Origin: Streptomyces megasporus
GTDB lineage: Bacteria; Actinomycetota; Actinomycetes; Streptomycetales; Streptomycetaceae
Assembly: GCF_000718985.1 (NCBI RefSeq)
Contig: NZ_JODL01000045.1
Coordinates: forward strand, 1-22,576
Direction of reading: 5' to 3'
DNA length: 22,576 nt
The notes beneath the pieces are model-generated. The model worked only from the letters and a program-made list of their open reading frames with translations. It was not told where the DNA came from and did no database searches. This document shows positions 15,667-22,474 of this stretch, piece after piece. The position numbers and the translations under genes were made by a program. The stretch's first letter is position 1, and each line of letters starts with the position of its first letter.

Positions 15667-16026
15667 ATGACGGCAAAGCACGCTGAGCAGGTCCTGGCCA
15701 TTTACCAGGACGGGATCGACGAAGGGAACGCCACCCGAGACGGCGCTCGCCGCGGCCCAGCCAGCGTGGTCGAGCACTCCGTCTACGTCCACCCCGGGGC
15801 CGCGGCGTCGGGGCAGCGCTGCTCAAGGCGCTCATCGACTCGACCGAGGCGGCGGGGATCTAAACGATCCAGTCCGGGATCTTCCCCGAGAACACCGCCG
15901 GCCTCGCCCTCCACCAGCGCGCCGGGTTCCGCAGCATCGGCACCCGTGAGCGCATCGGCCGGCACCGCGGCGTCTGGCGGGATGTCGTCCTGCCGGAGCG
16001 CCGCAGCCCGCTGGTGGATGAGCCGG
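15667..16026 (+). pseudogene. GNAT acetyltransferase of the phosphinothricin/ArsN type, broken
   Basis: Fragments of one acetyltransferase lie in two frames: AEQVLAIYQDGIDEGNAT, then VVEHSVYVHPGA, then (other frame) ALLKALIDSTEAAGI and TIQSGIFPENTAGLALHQRAGFRSIGTRERIG. These are the acetyl-CoA site and C-terminal motifs of the PAT/Bar family. Damage: about 40-60 codons are missing between GNAT and VVEHS; bases are lost near 15803, where the RGRGVG loop should be, giving a frameshift; and an in-frame TAA at 15861-15863 sits where Trp is expected. It is clearly non-functional. ArsN-type relatives modify organoarsenicals such as arsinothricin and are often linked to ars genes, which would fit the locality, but PAT versus ArsN cannot be told here. 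Confidence 0.8.
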
Positions 16027-16857
16027 TCAGCGGATGGTGGCTGGGACGAGGCGGGGGATCGCGCGGACGTAGATGACCATCCCGACGACTTCGACCAGCG
16101 TCTGGGTGACCACGACGACGGCGGCCACGGCCAGGTCGTCCGGCAGTGCGAGGGCGAGCGGCAGGACGACCAGGGAGTTGCGGGTGGCGCCGGTGAAGAC
16201 GATCGCCCGGCTGTCGGGGGCTGTAAGGCGGAAGAGACGGGCGACGGCGAGCCCGGCGAAGGCCATCACGGCGAGGAATGCGGCGTAGACGGGGACGACC
16301 GCGGCGACGTCGGCGAGGCTGCCGCCGAGCTTGGGCACTTGGGAGGCGACGACGGTGAACAGGGTGGCGGCCATCAGCGGCACCATGGCCGCGCTCGCGG
16401 CGTCGGAGGTCTTCTGCCCGGCCGGGTGGCGGGCGGCCCAGCCCTGGGTGAGCCAGGCCAGCGCGAGCGGGATCACGATCAGGAAGACGAACGCCTCCAG
16501 AAACGGACCGGCCTCCACGGCGGCGACCAGGGCTGCGCGGATGGTGGTGAGGTCCGTGATCTTCACGTCGATCTCGGCGAGCTTGGCGGCCGCGCGCTCC
16601 TGGAGCCCCGGCACGGGGCGACCGTGGTGGTGCCGGCCCGTCTCCAGCAGTTCGGCGACCTCCTCCAGGGTGAATCCCAGCCGCTGGGCGGCCTTGATCA
16701 CCCGCACCACGGTCACGGCCTCCTCGCCGTACAGGCGGTGCCCGCCCGCGCTGCGGTCCGGTTCCGCAAGGAGCCCGCGCCGCTCGTAGTAGCGCAGAGT
16801 CTGGATGTTCACCCCGGCAGCCTCGGCGACCTGCCCGCTGCGCAGCCCCGCGCTCAC
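16027..16857 (-). CDS. Chimera: MerR DNA-binding half fused to C-terminal half of an arsenic/BASS-type permease
   Basis: 276 aa in one uninterrupted frame. Residues 1-117 are a MerR regulator: a winged HTH (SGQVAEAAGVNIQTLRYYERRGLL), a second helix pair and the start of the dimer helix (LAEIDVKITDLTTIRAALVAAVEAG). At about residue 118 (near 16506) it switches to ~159 residues with about five membrane segments, including ATRNSLVVLPLALALP and VTQTLVEVVGMVIYVR, as in bile-acid:Na+ symporter/arsenic resistance permeases. The permease N-terminal half and the MerR metal-binding cysteines are absent; no Cys remains. GTG 16857 overlaps the upstream stop (GTGA). Probably a deletion fusion. It could be a membrane-tethered or uninducible repressor, or simply dead. 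Confidence 0.75.
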   Translation of the reverse strand: MSAGLRSGQVAEAAGVNIQTLRYYERRGLLAEPDRSAGGHRLYGEEAVTVVRVIKAAQRLGFTLEEVAELLETGRHHHGRPVPGLQERAAAKLAEIDVKITDLTTIRAALVAAVEAGPFLEAFVFLIVIPLALAWLTQGWAARHPAGQKTSDAASAAMVPLMAATLFTVVASQVPKLGGSLADVAAVVPVYAAFLAVMAFAGLAVARLFRLTAPDSRAIVFTGATRNSLVVLPLALALPDDLAVAAVVVVTQTLVEVVGMVIYVRAIPRLVPATIR

Positions 16858-17195
16858 CGCGCATCCCCACCACGTGCCGCATCCGCCCGCGCCGCCAGGG
16901 CCTCAAGGACCGGCTCGTGGGCCGGGCCCACCGCAACGTCCAGCAGTACGGCACCGGGCTCGGCGGTGACGGTGAAGGCGAAGAACGAGCAGCAGCCGCT
17001 CTCCCGCTCGGCGAGGTCCCGCACCTGATCCTCCACGCCGAGCCCGTCGGCCAGCTCCAGCCGTACCAGCCGCGGATCCATGCGCGTGACCTGCCGCAGC
17101 CGTTCAGTGAACAGCGTGTCCCACTCCTCCACCCGCAGCGGACGTTCGGCGGTGGGCAGCGTGCACGACTGCGGCACCCAGTCCAGTCCGGTCAT
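16854..17195 (-). CDS. Small MerR-linked protein with Cys-Cys motif
   Basis: 113 aa starting MTGLDWVPQSCTLPTAERPLR; I know similar unnamed proteins next to merR genes in actinomycetes. Features: Cys11, an acidic/hydrophobic middle, and ARESGCC-type ERESGCCSFFAF (paired cysteines near residue 70), then LDVAVGP. The cysteines suggest heavy-metal binding, but no function is established. ATG 17195 has GGAGCGAGG upstream; the much longer open frame to 17636 is only antisense to merB. It is preceded by a MerR-type GTAC-N4-GTAC promoter and coupled to the MerR chimera, so the two are co-transcribed. Confidence 0.75.
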   Translation of the reverse strand: MTGLDWVPQSCTLPTAERPLRVEEWDTLFTERLRQVTRMDPRLVRLELADGLGVEDQVRDLAERESGCCSFFAFTVTAEPGAVLLDVAVGPAHEPVLEALAARADAARGGDAR

Positions 17196-17242
17196 GACCC
17201 TCGCTCCCGTCGTCACGCCCCAGCAGCCCGGGGACATCTTTG

Positions 17243-17274
17243 ACGGTAAACCTGTACCTGGGTACCGGATGCAA
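17243..17274 (-). promoter_or_regulatory. MerR-type operator/promoter (GTAC-N4-GTAC)
   Basis: On the minus strand TTGCAT (17274-17269) is followed by a 20-base spacer containing GTAC-CCAG-GTAC (17265-17254), then TACCGT (17248-17243). The classical mer promoter has TTGACT, an elongated 19-20-base spacer with GTAC-N4-GTAC, then the -10. The arrangement matches that of MerR-activated promoters. It drives the 113-aa gene and the MerR chimera from ~50 bases upstream, suggesting autoregulation by a MerR protein. Confidence 0.65.
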
Positions 17275-17296
17275 GGCCCGGTCCTCGAGGCCGCCG

Positions 17297-18274
17297 TCAG
17301 GAGGCGAGCAGGGGGCCGAACGTCTGCCGGGCGATCTCCTCGGCCTGGGTCTGGCTCACCACGCGGCCGGGCACCTCCGGGTGCGCCCGCATCCAGGTGC
17401 GCGCGGTCTCGTCGCCGGTGAAGAAGTTCAGCGCGTCGCAGCAGGCGGTGGCCGCCGGGCCTCCCCCGGGCCGCCGGCCGACGAACACCACCGTGCCCGC
17501 AGGCTCCCAATGCAGGACTCCGGCCGTCGCCGTGACGGTGACAGGCTCTTCGGTCACCGGGTCGGTGGAGGAGATCACCGCGTCCGCCTCGAGCATCGGG
17601 GGGATGCCGAGCGCGTCGATCGCGCACATCGACCACACCGCGGCACCGCCCGCAATGCGGACCCGGTGACGGGTGGGGACGGCGGAGAACGGGTACGCCG
17701 CACGGATCCGCCCGGTGCTGTCCAGGGTGAGGAAGTCCTCGTCAGCCAGTTCGGCCAGCACCTCGCCGGCGCTCCGGCCGGCCGCCGAGGCGACCGGCTC
17801 CAGGGCCTCCGGCTCGGGCGCGGTCCCGGTGGTGGCGAAGGTGCGCAGCACCTGCCGGTGCACCGCCCGCAGTCCCCGCTCATCGGGTGCGCGCCGTCCC
17901 CGGCCGGCCCTGGCGACCACATCCAGCGTCTGCGGAGCACAGCAGTCCGATCCCGCGCAGTCCTGTCCGCTGCGGGTCGCCCCGGCCAGGGCCTGGCGCA
18001 AGGCGGCCCCGCTCGGTGCCCCGGAGACCGCGCCGTTCGCGTCCCGGTACAGGCGGCAGGACAGGCTCGGCACCGCCCCGGGCGGCGCGAACGGGTCGGT
18101 GCCGTCGATCAGGATCGTCGGCGACCCGTACATGCCCCGCCGGGCGGCCTCGGCCTCGTCGGCGACCTCGACCAGCTCGACCTCGGCGTCCCGGCCGTCC
18201 AGCGCGGCGGTGACCCGCTCCAGGGCGGGCCGGGCGTTCGGGCAGTCCACCACCGTCAGCACCGTGATCCGCAC
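17297..18274 (-). CDS. merB: Organomercurial lyase with N-terminal thioredoxin-like domain
   Basis: 325 aa from GTG 18274, chosen for a perfect AAGGAGG 6 bases upstream. Residues ~1-110: thioredoxin-like fold (ITVLTVVDCPNARPALERV, GSPTILIDG). Residues ~135-325: MerB domain with VWSMC217-A-I-D220-ALGIPPML, matching MerB Cys96-x-x-Asp99, and ATAC278-C279-DALNFF, matching Cys159 at nearly the same distance. Reaction: protonolysis of the C-Hg bond of organomercurials to Hg(II) in the cytoplasm. Classical MerB is ~212 aa, so this is the longer actinobacterial fusion form. Extra cysteines (GQDCAGSDCCAPQ, ~105-115) link the domains and could shuttle Hg. No merA follows. Regulated from the shared operator at 18321-18344. 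Confidence 0.82.
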   Translation of the reverse strand: MRITVLTVVDCPNARPALERVTAALDGRDAEVELVEVADEAEAARRGMYGSPTILIDGTDPFAPPGAVPSLSCRLYRDANGAVSGAPSGAALRQALAGATRSGQDCAGSDCCAPQTLDVVARAGRGRRAPDERGLRAVHRQVLRTFATTGTAPEPEALEPVASAAGRSAGEVLAELADEDFLTLDSTGRIRAAYPFSAVPTRHRVRIAGGAAVWSMCAIDALGIPPMLEADAVISSTDPVTEEPVTVTATAGVLHWEPAGTVVFVGRRPGGGPAATACCDALNFFTGDETARTWMRAHPEVPGRVVSQTQAEEIARQTFGPLLAS

Positions 18275-18314
18275 GAGTTCCTCCTTCCAGACCGTCGTCA
18301 CCCTCCGGCACCCG

Positions 18315-18346
18315 ACGCTAGACCTTCCAGCGCACTGGAAGGTCAA
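18315..18346. promoter_or_regulatory. Divergent MerR-family operator/promoter between merB and its regulator
   Basis: GACCTTCCAG-CGCA-CTGGAAGGTC (18321-18344) is a perfect 10-bp-arm palindrome like CueR/MerR-family sites. On the minus strand it fills the 20-base spacer between TTGACC (18346-18341) and TAGCGT (18320-18315), the elongated spacing that needs MerR-type DNA distortion. On the plus strand TAGCCT (18351-18356) is a -10 only 7 bases from the regulator ATG, implying a leaderless transcript. Confidence 0.75.
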
Positions 18347-18363
18347 GGGCTAGCCTGGGACAC

Positions 18364-18777
18364 ATGCGCATCGGCGACCTCGCCGCCCGCACCGGGCTGA
18401 CGACCAAGACCATCCGCTTCTACGAGGACAGCGGCCTGCTGCCCCCACCGCCCCGCACCCCCGGCGGCTACCGCGACTACCCCGACCACACCGCCGCCCG
18501 GCTCGCGTTCATCCGCGACGCCCAGCGCGCCGGCCTCACCCTCGCCGAGATCCGCTCCATCCTCGCCCTGCGCGACGACGGCCACGCCCCCTGCACCCAC
18601 GTCACCCGCCTGATCCACGAGCACCTGGACGACATCGACCGCCGGACGGCCGAACTCGCCGCCACCCGCAAGGCCCTGTGGGCCCTCGCCGACCGGGCCG
18701 CCACCACCGACCCCGCCGCCTGCGGCCAGGACGACATCTGCACCATCCTCACCTCCGCGCGGCCCCGGGGAGAGTGA
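18364..18777 (+). CDS. MerR-family heavy-metal regulator
   Basis: 137 aa. N-terminal winged HTH MRIGDLAARTGLTTKTIRFYEDSGLL (1-26), helices to ~70, a dimerisation helix (~78-112) and a metal loop. Cysteines at 77 (APCTHV), 120 and 126 (ACGQDDIC) resemble the three-Cys site of MerR-type sensors; the loop spacing is shorter than in Tn501 MerR, so the metal (Hg, Cu or another) cannot be fixed. It is divergent from merB across a perfect palindromic operator, and the ATG lies at the predicted transcription start (no RBS, leaderless). Likely activator/repressor of merB and itself. Its 3' end overlaps the convergent DinB-like gene by 29 bases. Confidence 0.85.
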   Translation: MRIGDLAARTGLTTKTIRFYEDSGLLPPPPRTPGGYRDYPDHTAARLAFIRDAQRAGLTLAEIRSILALRDDGHAPCTHVTRLIHEHLDDIDRRTAELAATRKALWALADRAATTDPAACGQDDICTILTSARPRGE

Positions 18778-19300
18778 GCTGGCGCCGGTGGAAGTCGAAG
18801 TGCCGGGCCGGGTAGCGATAGAGGTCGGCGACGGTCATGACGTCTTGGAAGAACGGGTCCCACCGGCACGGATAGTGCATCCGCAGCGCCAGGTGGGCCG
18901 GCGACTCCGCATCGACCCGCCGGTGCAGGCCGGCGATGACGCGGTCGAACAGCCCCGCCATGCGCCGGCGCCCGACCAACCTCGCCCCGCCGACCGGGCC
19001 CAGATAGTTGACGAGATCGAAGGGGCCGGTCGCGGCATCCAGCAGCCGCGCGAAGACACCGCTCGCGCCCAGCGGCAGCCGCCCGAAGAGAGCGAAGACG
19101 AGCAGCAGCGGCCGCACGAGGAGATAGCCGAACAGCATGTGGAACAGCAGCTGCTCGTTGGTCCACCGCGTGCCCTCGCTCGCCCGCGCCAGATCCGCCC
19201 GGCCGGCCCTCTCCAGCAGCCGACGGAACTCGATGCGCACCCGCTCCAGCTCGTCGTGGACCGCGCTGCGGTCGAAAGCCGCGTTCGCTGCCCTGTCCAC
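18749..19300 (-). CDS. DinB-like four-helix protein
   Basis: 183 aa, with GTG 19300 chosen for GGGGAGG 5 bases upstream. The pattern VHDELERVRIEFRRLLERAG...TRWTNEQLLFHMLFGYLLVRPLL and a later RMHYPCRWDPFFQDVMTVADLYRYPARHFDFHRRQLTL fit the DinB/YfiT superfamily. These are metal-dependent four-helix-bundle enzymes, often thiol (mycothiol or bacillithiol) transferases. The His residues in LLFHM and HFDFHRRQL could be ligands. The hydrophobic LLVFALFGRLPL stretch may be a helix face rather than a membrane segment. It follows the arsO gene after 77 bases on the same strand and may belong to the ars region, but no arsenic role is shown. Confidence 0.7.
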   Translation of the reverse strand: MDRAANAAFDRSAVHDELERVRIEFRRLLERAGRADLARASEGTRWTNEQLLFHMLFGYLLVRPLLLVFALFGRLPLGASGVFARLLDAATGPFDLVNYLGPVGGARLVGRRRMAGLFDRVIAGLHRRVDAESPAHLALRMHYPCRWDPFFQDVMTVADLYRYPARHFDFHRRQLTLPGAARR

Positions 19301-19377
19301 GTGTCCTCCCCGGCATGCTCAAACGGGCGGCCCGACGTCCTTCTCAAGGCTAGGCGCGGTAGCGCGGCCGCGCGGGG

Positions 19378-20436
19378 TCAGGCCGGCAGATCACGGATCC
19401 GGTGGGCGGCGTCGCGGGCCGGGCGGCCGACGCCGATCAGGGTGGCCGAGGCCGGGCCGGTCCAGTCGCCGTAGCCGAGCAGGTGCAGCCGCGGCTCGCC
19501 CACCGCGCGGGTGCCGTCGGTGGCGAGGTGTCCGCGGCGTCCGCGCAGGCCGAGCGGGGCGAGGTGGGACAGGGCGGGGCGGAAGCCGGTGCACCAGATC
19601 ACCGCGTCCGCCCCGGCCGCGGTGCCGTCGGCCCACACCACGCCCTCGCGGGTGAGGCGGGCGAACATCGGCTGGGCCTTGAGCAGACCGGCGTCCCGGG
19701 CCGCGCGGACCGGCTCCACGGCGACGATGTCGCCGAGCGAGGCGACCCCGCCGGAGTCGGGCAACCCGGCCTCCAGGGCGCGGCGGCGGGCGGTGGCCAC
19801 GTCGAACAGGGCCCGGCCGTCGACGTGGTCCGGTAGGAGGCGCGGCGGGCGGCGGGTCACCCACATCATCTCGATGCCGCCGTGGAGGGCGAGGTCGGAG
19901 GCGATCTGCGCGCCGGAGTTCCCGCCGCCGACCACCACCACCCTCTGCCCGGCGAACTGCTCGGGGCTGCGGTAGCCGGTGGTGTGCACCTGGCGGCCGG
20001 TGAACACCTCCCGGCCGGGGACGGCCGGCAGGAAGGGGCGCCACCAGGTGCCGGTCGCGCTGATCACCGCCCGCGCCGACCAGGTGCCGGCGTCGGTCTC
20101 CACCCGCAGCCGCGCCCCGTCCCGGTGCACGCCATGGACGCGGACCGGGCGGACCACGGGCAGGTCGTAGCGGTGCTCGTAGGCGGTGAGGTAGTCCACC
20201 ACGTGCGCGGCGTCCGGATACTCCCGGCCAAACTGGTGCGGCATGGGCCGGCCGGGCAGCGAGGAGAACGCGGCCGGGGAGAACAGGCGCAGGGAGTCCC
20301 ACATGTGGCGCCAGGCCCCGCCCGGCGCGTCCTGGGCGTCGAGGATGGTGAAGTCCAGGTTCCGCCGGCGCAGGTGGTAGCCGGCGGCCAGGCCCGCCTG
20401 GCCGCCGCCGATGACGACCACATCGGTCTGCCGACT
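19378..20436 (-). CDS. arsO: ArsO-type flavin monooxygenase of the arsenic cluster
   Basis: 352 aa from ATG 20436. Two Rossmann fingerprints: VVVIGGGQAGLAAG (FAD, G11-G16) and VVVVGGGNSGAQIA (NADPH, G171-G176), with ISATGTWWRPFLP between them and a C-terminal GYGDWTGPASATLIGVGR. This is the layout of small flavin-binding monooxygenases. Known: arsO accompanies arsR and the arsenite exporter gene in Streptomyces arsenic clusters (linear plasmid pHZ227). The substrate is not established for the family; related arsenic monooxygenases oxidise organoarsenicals. It is the third gene of the minus-strand ars operon, 107 bases after acr3, with a strong hairpin in the gap. No signal peptide or membrane segment, so cytosolic. 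Confidence 0.85.
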   Translation of the reverse strand, partial: SRQTDVVVIGGGQAGLAAGYHLRRRNLDFTILDAQDAPGGAWRHMWDSLRLFSPAAFSSLPGRPMPHQFGREYPDAAHVVDYLTAYEHRYDLPVVRPVRVHGVHRDGARLRVETDAGTWSARAVISATGTWWRPFLPAVPGREVFTGRQVHTTGYRSPEQFAGQRVVVVGGGNSGAQIASDLALHGGIEMMWVTRRPPRLLPDHVDGRALFDVATARRRALEAGLPDSGGVASLGDIVAVEPVRAARDAGLLKAQPMFARLTREGVVWADGTAAGADAVIWCTGFRPALSHLAPLGLRGRRGHLATDGTRAVGEPRLHLLGYGDWTGPASATLIGVGRPARDAAHRIRDLPA

Positions 20437-20467
20437 CATCGGAAGACCGCCGTCGCCGTGGGACGGG

Positions 20468-20502
20468 CCGCGCCCGGACGGCGGTCGCCGGTCCGGGCGC
20501 GG
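20468..20502. other. Strong intercistronic hairpin between acr3 and arsO
   Basis: CCGCGCCCGGAC (20468-20479) and GTCCGGGCGCGG (20491-20502) pair perfectly over 12 bp with an 11-base loop that itself can fold (GGCG..CGCC). It sits in the 107-base gap of the ars operon. It could attenuate arsO expression or mark mRNA processing. There is no U-tract, so a full terminator is less likely if arsO is co-transcribed. Confidence 0.55.
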
Positions 20503-20543
20503 TGGGCGCACTGCTCCGCGGCGGGAGAAGGGCGTGGGGGGCA

Positions 20544-21677
20544 TCAGCGCTCCGTGTCCCGCGCCGCGGGAGTAAGTTGCCGGGGGCCGAACCTCTTGCG
20601 CCAGGCCAGGGCGACGTACACCAGGGCGATCAGGATGGGCACCTCGATGAGCGGGCCGACCACACCGGCCAGCGCCTGGCCGGAGGTGACGCCGAAGGTG
20701 GCGATGGCCACCGCGATGGCCAGCTCGAAGTTGTTGCCCGCGGCGGTGAACGCCAGGGTGGTGGTGCGGTCGTAGGCCAGGCCGATGGCCTTGCCGAGGG
20801 CGAAGGTGCCGAAGAACATCACCGTGAAGTAGAGCAGCAGCGGCACCGCGATGCGGGCGACGTCCAGCGGCCGGGAGGTGATCGTCTCCCCCTGGAGGGC
20901 GAAGAGGAGCACGATGGTGAACAGCAGCCCGTACAGCGCCCACGGGCCGATGCGCGGCAGGAAGCGCTCCTCGTACGCCTCGCGGCCCATCTTCTTCTCG
21001 CCGAGGCGGCGGGTGAGGAACCCGGCTGCCAGCGGGATGCCGAGGAAGATCACGACGTTGAGGGCGATCTCCCACATGGAGATGTCCAGCCGCTCGCCGT
21101 CGCCCAGGCCCAGCCAGCCGGGCAGCAGGTCGAGGTAGAACCAGCCCAGCAGGCCGAAGGCGAGGACCTGGAAGAGGCTGTTGAGGGCCACCAGGACGGC
21201 GGCGGCCTCGCGGTCGCCGCAGGCCAGGTCGTTCCAGATGATCACCATGGCGATGCAGCGGGCCAGCCCGACGATGATCAGTCCGGTGCGGTACTCGGGC
21301 AGGTCGGGCAGGAAGATCCAGGCCAGCGCGAACATCACCGCCGGCCCGATCAGCCAGTTGACCACCAGGGAGGAGACCATGAGTTTCCGGTCGCCGGTGA
21401 CCGCGTCCAGTTTGTCGTAGCGGACCTTGGCCAGCACCGGATACATCATCACCAGCAGGCCCAGCGCGATCGGCAGGGAGATCCCGCCGACCTCGACGCC
21501 GCTCAGGGCACCGTTCAGCCCCGGAATCAGGCGGCCCAGGGCGAGGCCGGCGGCCATGGCGAGCAGGATCCACACCGCGAGATAGCGGTCGAGGGTGGAG
21601 AGCTTGGCGACGATCCCGGCGGCGGCGTCCGCCGCTCTGGGCGTCTTCTCCGGGGTGGTCTCTTCGGCGGTGGTCAC
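20544..21677 (-). CDS. acr3: Arsenite efflux permease, ACR3 family
   Basis: 377 aa with about ten transmembrane segments after a ~30-residue charged cytosolic N-terminus. Family hallmarks: LSTLDRYLAVWILLAM, then the TM4 motif GLARC141IAMVIIWNDLAC153GD with the conserved thiolate Cys, and GNNFE318LAIAVAIATFG with the conserved Glu. Together these drive As(OH)3/H+ antiport out of the cell. Length is normal and all key residues are present, so it should work. The GTG start overlaps the arsR stop (GTGA), giving coupled expression, and arsO follows. It is unrelated in detail to the broken permease half at 16027-16857, so two arsenic permease types have existed here. Confidence 0.94.
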   Translation of the reverse strand: MTTAEETTPEKTPRAADAAAGIVAKLSTLDRYLAVWILLAMAAGLALGRLIPGLNGALSGVEVGGISLPIALGLLVMMYPVLAKVRYDKLDAVTGDRKLMVSSLVVNWLIGPAVMFALAWIFLPDLPEYRTGLIIVGLARCIAMVIIWNDLACGDREAAAVLVALNSLFQVLAFGLLGWFYLDLLPGWLGLGDGERLDISMWEIALNVVIFLGIPLAAGFLTRRLGEKKMGREAYEERFLPRIGPWALYGLLFTIVLLFALQGETITSRPLDVARIAVPLLLYFTVMFFGTFALGKAIGLAYDRTTTLAFTAAGNNFELAIAVAIATFGVTSGQALAGVVGPLIEVPILIALVYVALAWRKRFGPRQLTPAARDTER

Positions 21678-21988
21678 GGGCAGGCCCTTCGGTTGTCGGC
21701 GGCGCGGGTGGTGCGGGCGGTGCGGGCCAGCTCCACGAAGGAGCGGCCCAGGTGCTCGATGACGTCCGGGCGCAGCCGGTAGTAGGTGTACCGGCCGCAC
21801 GGTTCGGTCTCCACGACCCCGGCCTCGCGCAGCACCCGCAGGTGGTTGGAGAGGTTGGTCTGCTTCGCCCCGGTCTCGGCCACCAGGTGGGTGGTGCACA
21901 GCGTCTCGCGGGAGAGGAGGGTCACGATCTGGAGCCTGAGCGGATCGGCGAGCACCCGGATCAGGTCAGTGTCGACTGACGTCAGCAT
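21674..21988 (-). CDS. arsR: ArsR-family arsenic-responsive repressor
   Basis: 104 aa. Winged HTH: VLADPLRLQIVTLLSRETLC31TTHLVAETGAKQTNLSNHLRVLREAGVV, wing CGRYTYYRL. Cysteines at 31, 64 and 103 are placed at the start of the HTH, in the wing and near the C-terminus. That differs from the classical ELCVCDL pair of E. coli ArsR, so the As(III) site is probably one of the alternative actinobacterial ones. First gene of arsR-acr3-arsO. The ATG at 21988 is only three bases from the candidate operator at 21991-22010, so the transcript leader must be very short. Confidence 0.92.
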   Translation of the reverse strand: MLTSVDTDLIRVLADPLRLQIVTLLSRETLCTTHLVAETGAKQTNLSNHLRVLREAGVVETEPCGRYTYYRLRPDVIEHLGRSFVELARTARTTRAADNRRACP

Positions 21989-21990
21989 GC

Positions 21991-22010
21991 GCTGATACTG
22001 TCACATCAGC
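21991..22010. promoter_or_regulatory. Candidate ArsR operator in the divergent ars promoter region
   Basis: GCTGAT (21991-21996) and ATCAGC (22005-22010) form an inverted repeat with an 8-base spacer. It lies in the 72-base gap between divergent arsR and arsC, next to a TGACGTCA palindrome inside the arsR 5' end. ArsR-type repressors bind such imperfect dyads. One site could control both operons. Confidence 0.5.
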
Positions 22011-22060
22011 CGAGAGTGATGCCATCCCGGCCCCGCCACGAGCCGAGAAGAGAGCCTGTG

Positions 22061-22474
22061 ATGTCCGAGAAGCCGTCCGTGCTGTTCGTCTGCGTCCACA
22101 ACGCCGGCCGCTCCCAGATGGCCGCCGCCTGGCTGACCCACCTGGCCGGCGACCGGATCGAGGTCCGTTCCGCCGGCTCCGCCCCCGCCGACCGGGTCAA
22201 CCCGGCCGCGGTGGAGGCCATGCGCGAGGTCGGCATCGACATCTCCGCCGAGACCCCGAAGGTCCTGACCGTCGACGCGGTCCGGGAGTCCGACGTCTGC
22301 ATCACCATGGGCTGTGGGGACGCCTGCCCGGTCTTCCCCGGCAAGCGCTACCTGGACTGGCGGCTGGAGGACCCGGCCGGCCGGGGCGTGGAGGCGGTCC
22401 GCCCGATCCGCGACGAGATCAAGAAGCTGGTCGAGGGCCTGATCGCCGAGATCGCTCCGGAGAAGACCGCATGA
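22061..22474 (+). CDS. arsC: Arsenate reductase, LMW-phosphatase type
   Basis: 137 aa from ATG 22061 (a GTG sits directly before it; AGAAGAGAG upstream). P-loop C11-VHNAG-R17-S of the low-molecular-weight phosphatase fold, then C80, C85 and C89 in VCITMGCGDACP, and LDW..EDPAG with the catalytic Asp. It reduces arsenate to arsenite, which ACR3 then exports. The extra cysteines suggest an internal disulfide cascade recycled by thioredoxin, like S. aureus ArsC. That fits the thioredoxin-reductase-like arsT directly downstream (ATGA overlap). Mycothiol-dependent recycling is the alternative. Divergent from arsR. Confidence 0.93.
   Translation: MSEKPSVLFVCVHNAGRSQMAAAWLTHLAGDRIEVRSAGSAPADRVNPAAVEAMREVGIDISAETPKVLTVDAVRESDVCITMGCGDACPVFPGKRYLDWRLEDPAGRGVEAVRPIRDEIKKLVEGLIAEIAPEKTA

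Noticed and set aside
15544..17028. 494-codon plus-strand frame
   Set aside because: It joins the broken acetyltransferase start to antisense of the MerR chimera. Only the 15667-15800 part resembles a protein.
16854..17636. Extended N-terminus of the small MerR-linked protein
   Set aside because: The upstream part overlaps merB on the same strand in another frame and is Arg/Gly/His-rich noise. ATG 17195 has an RBS and follows the promoter.
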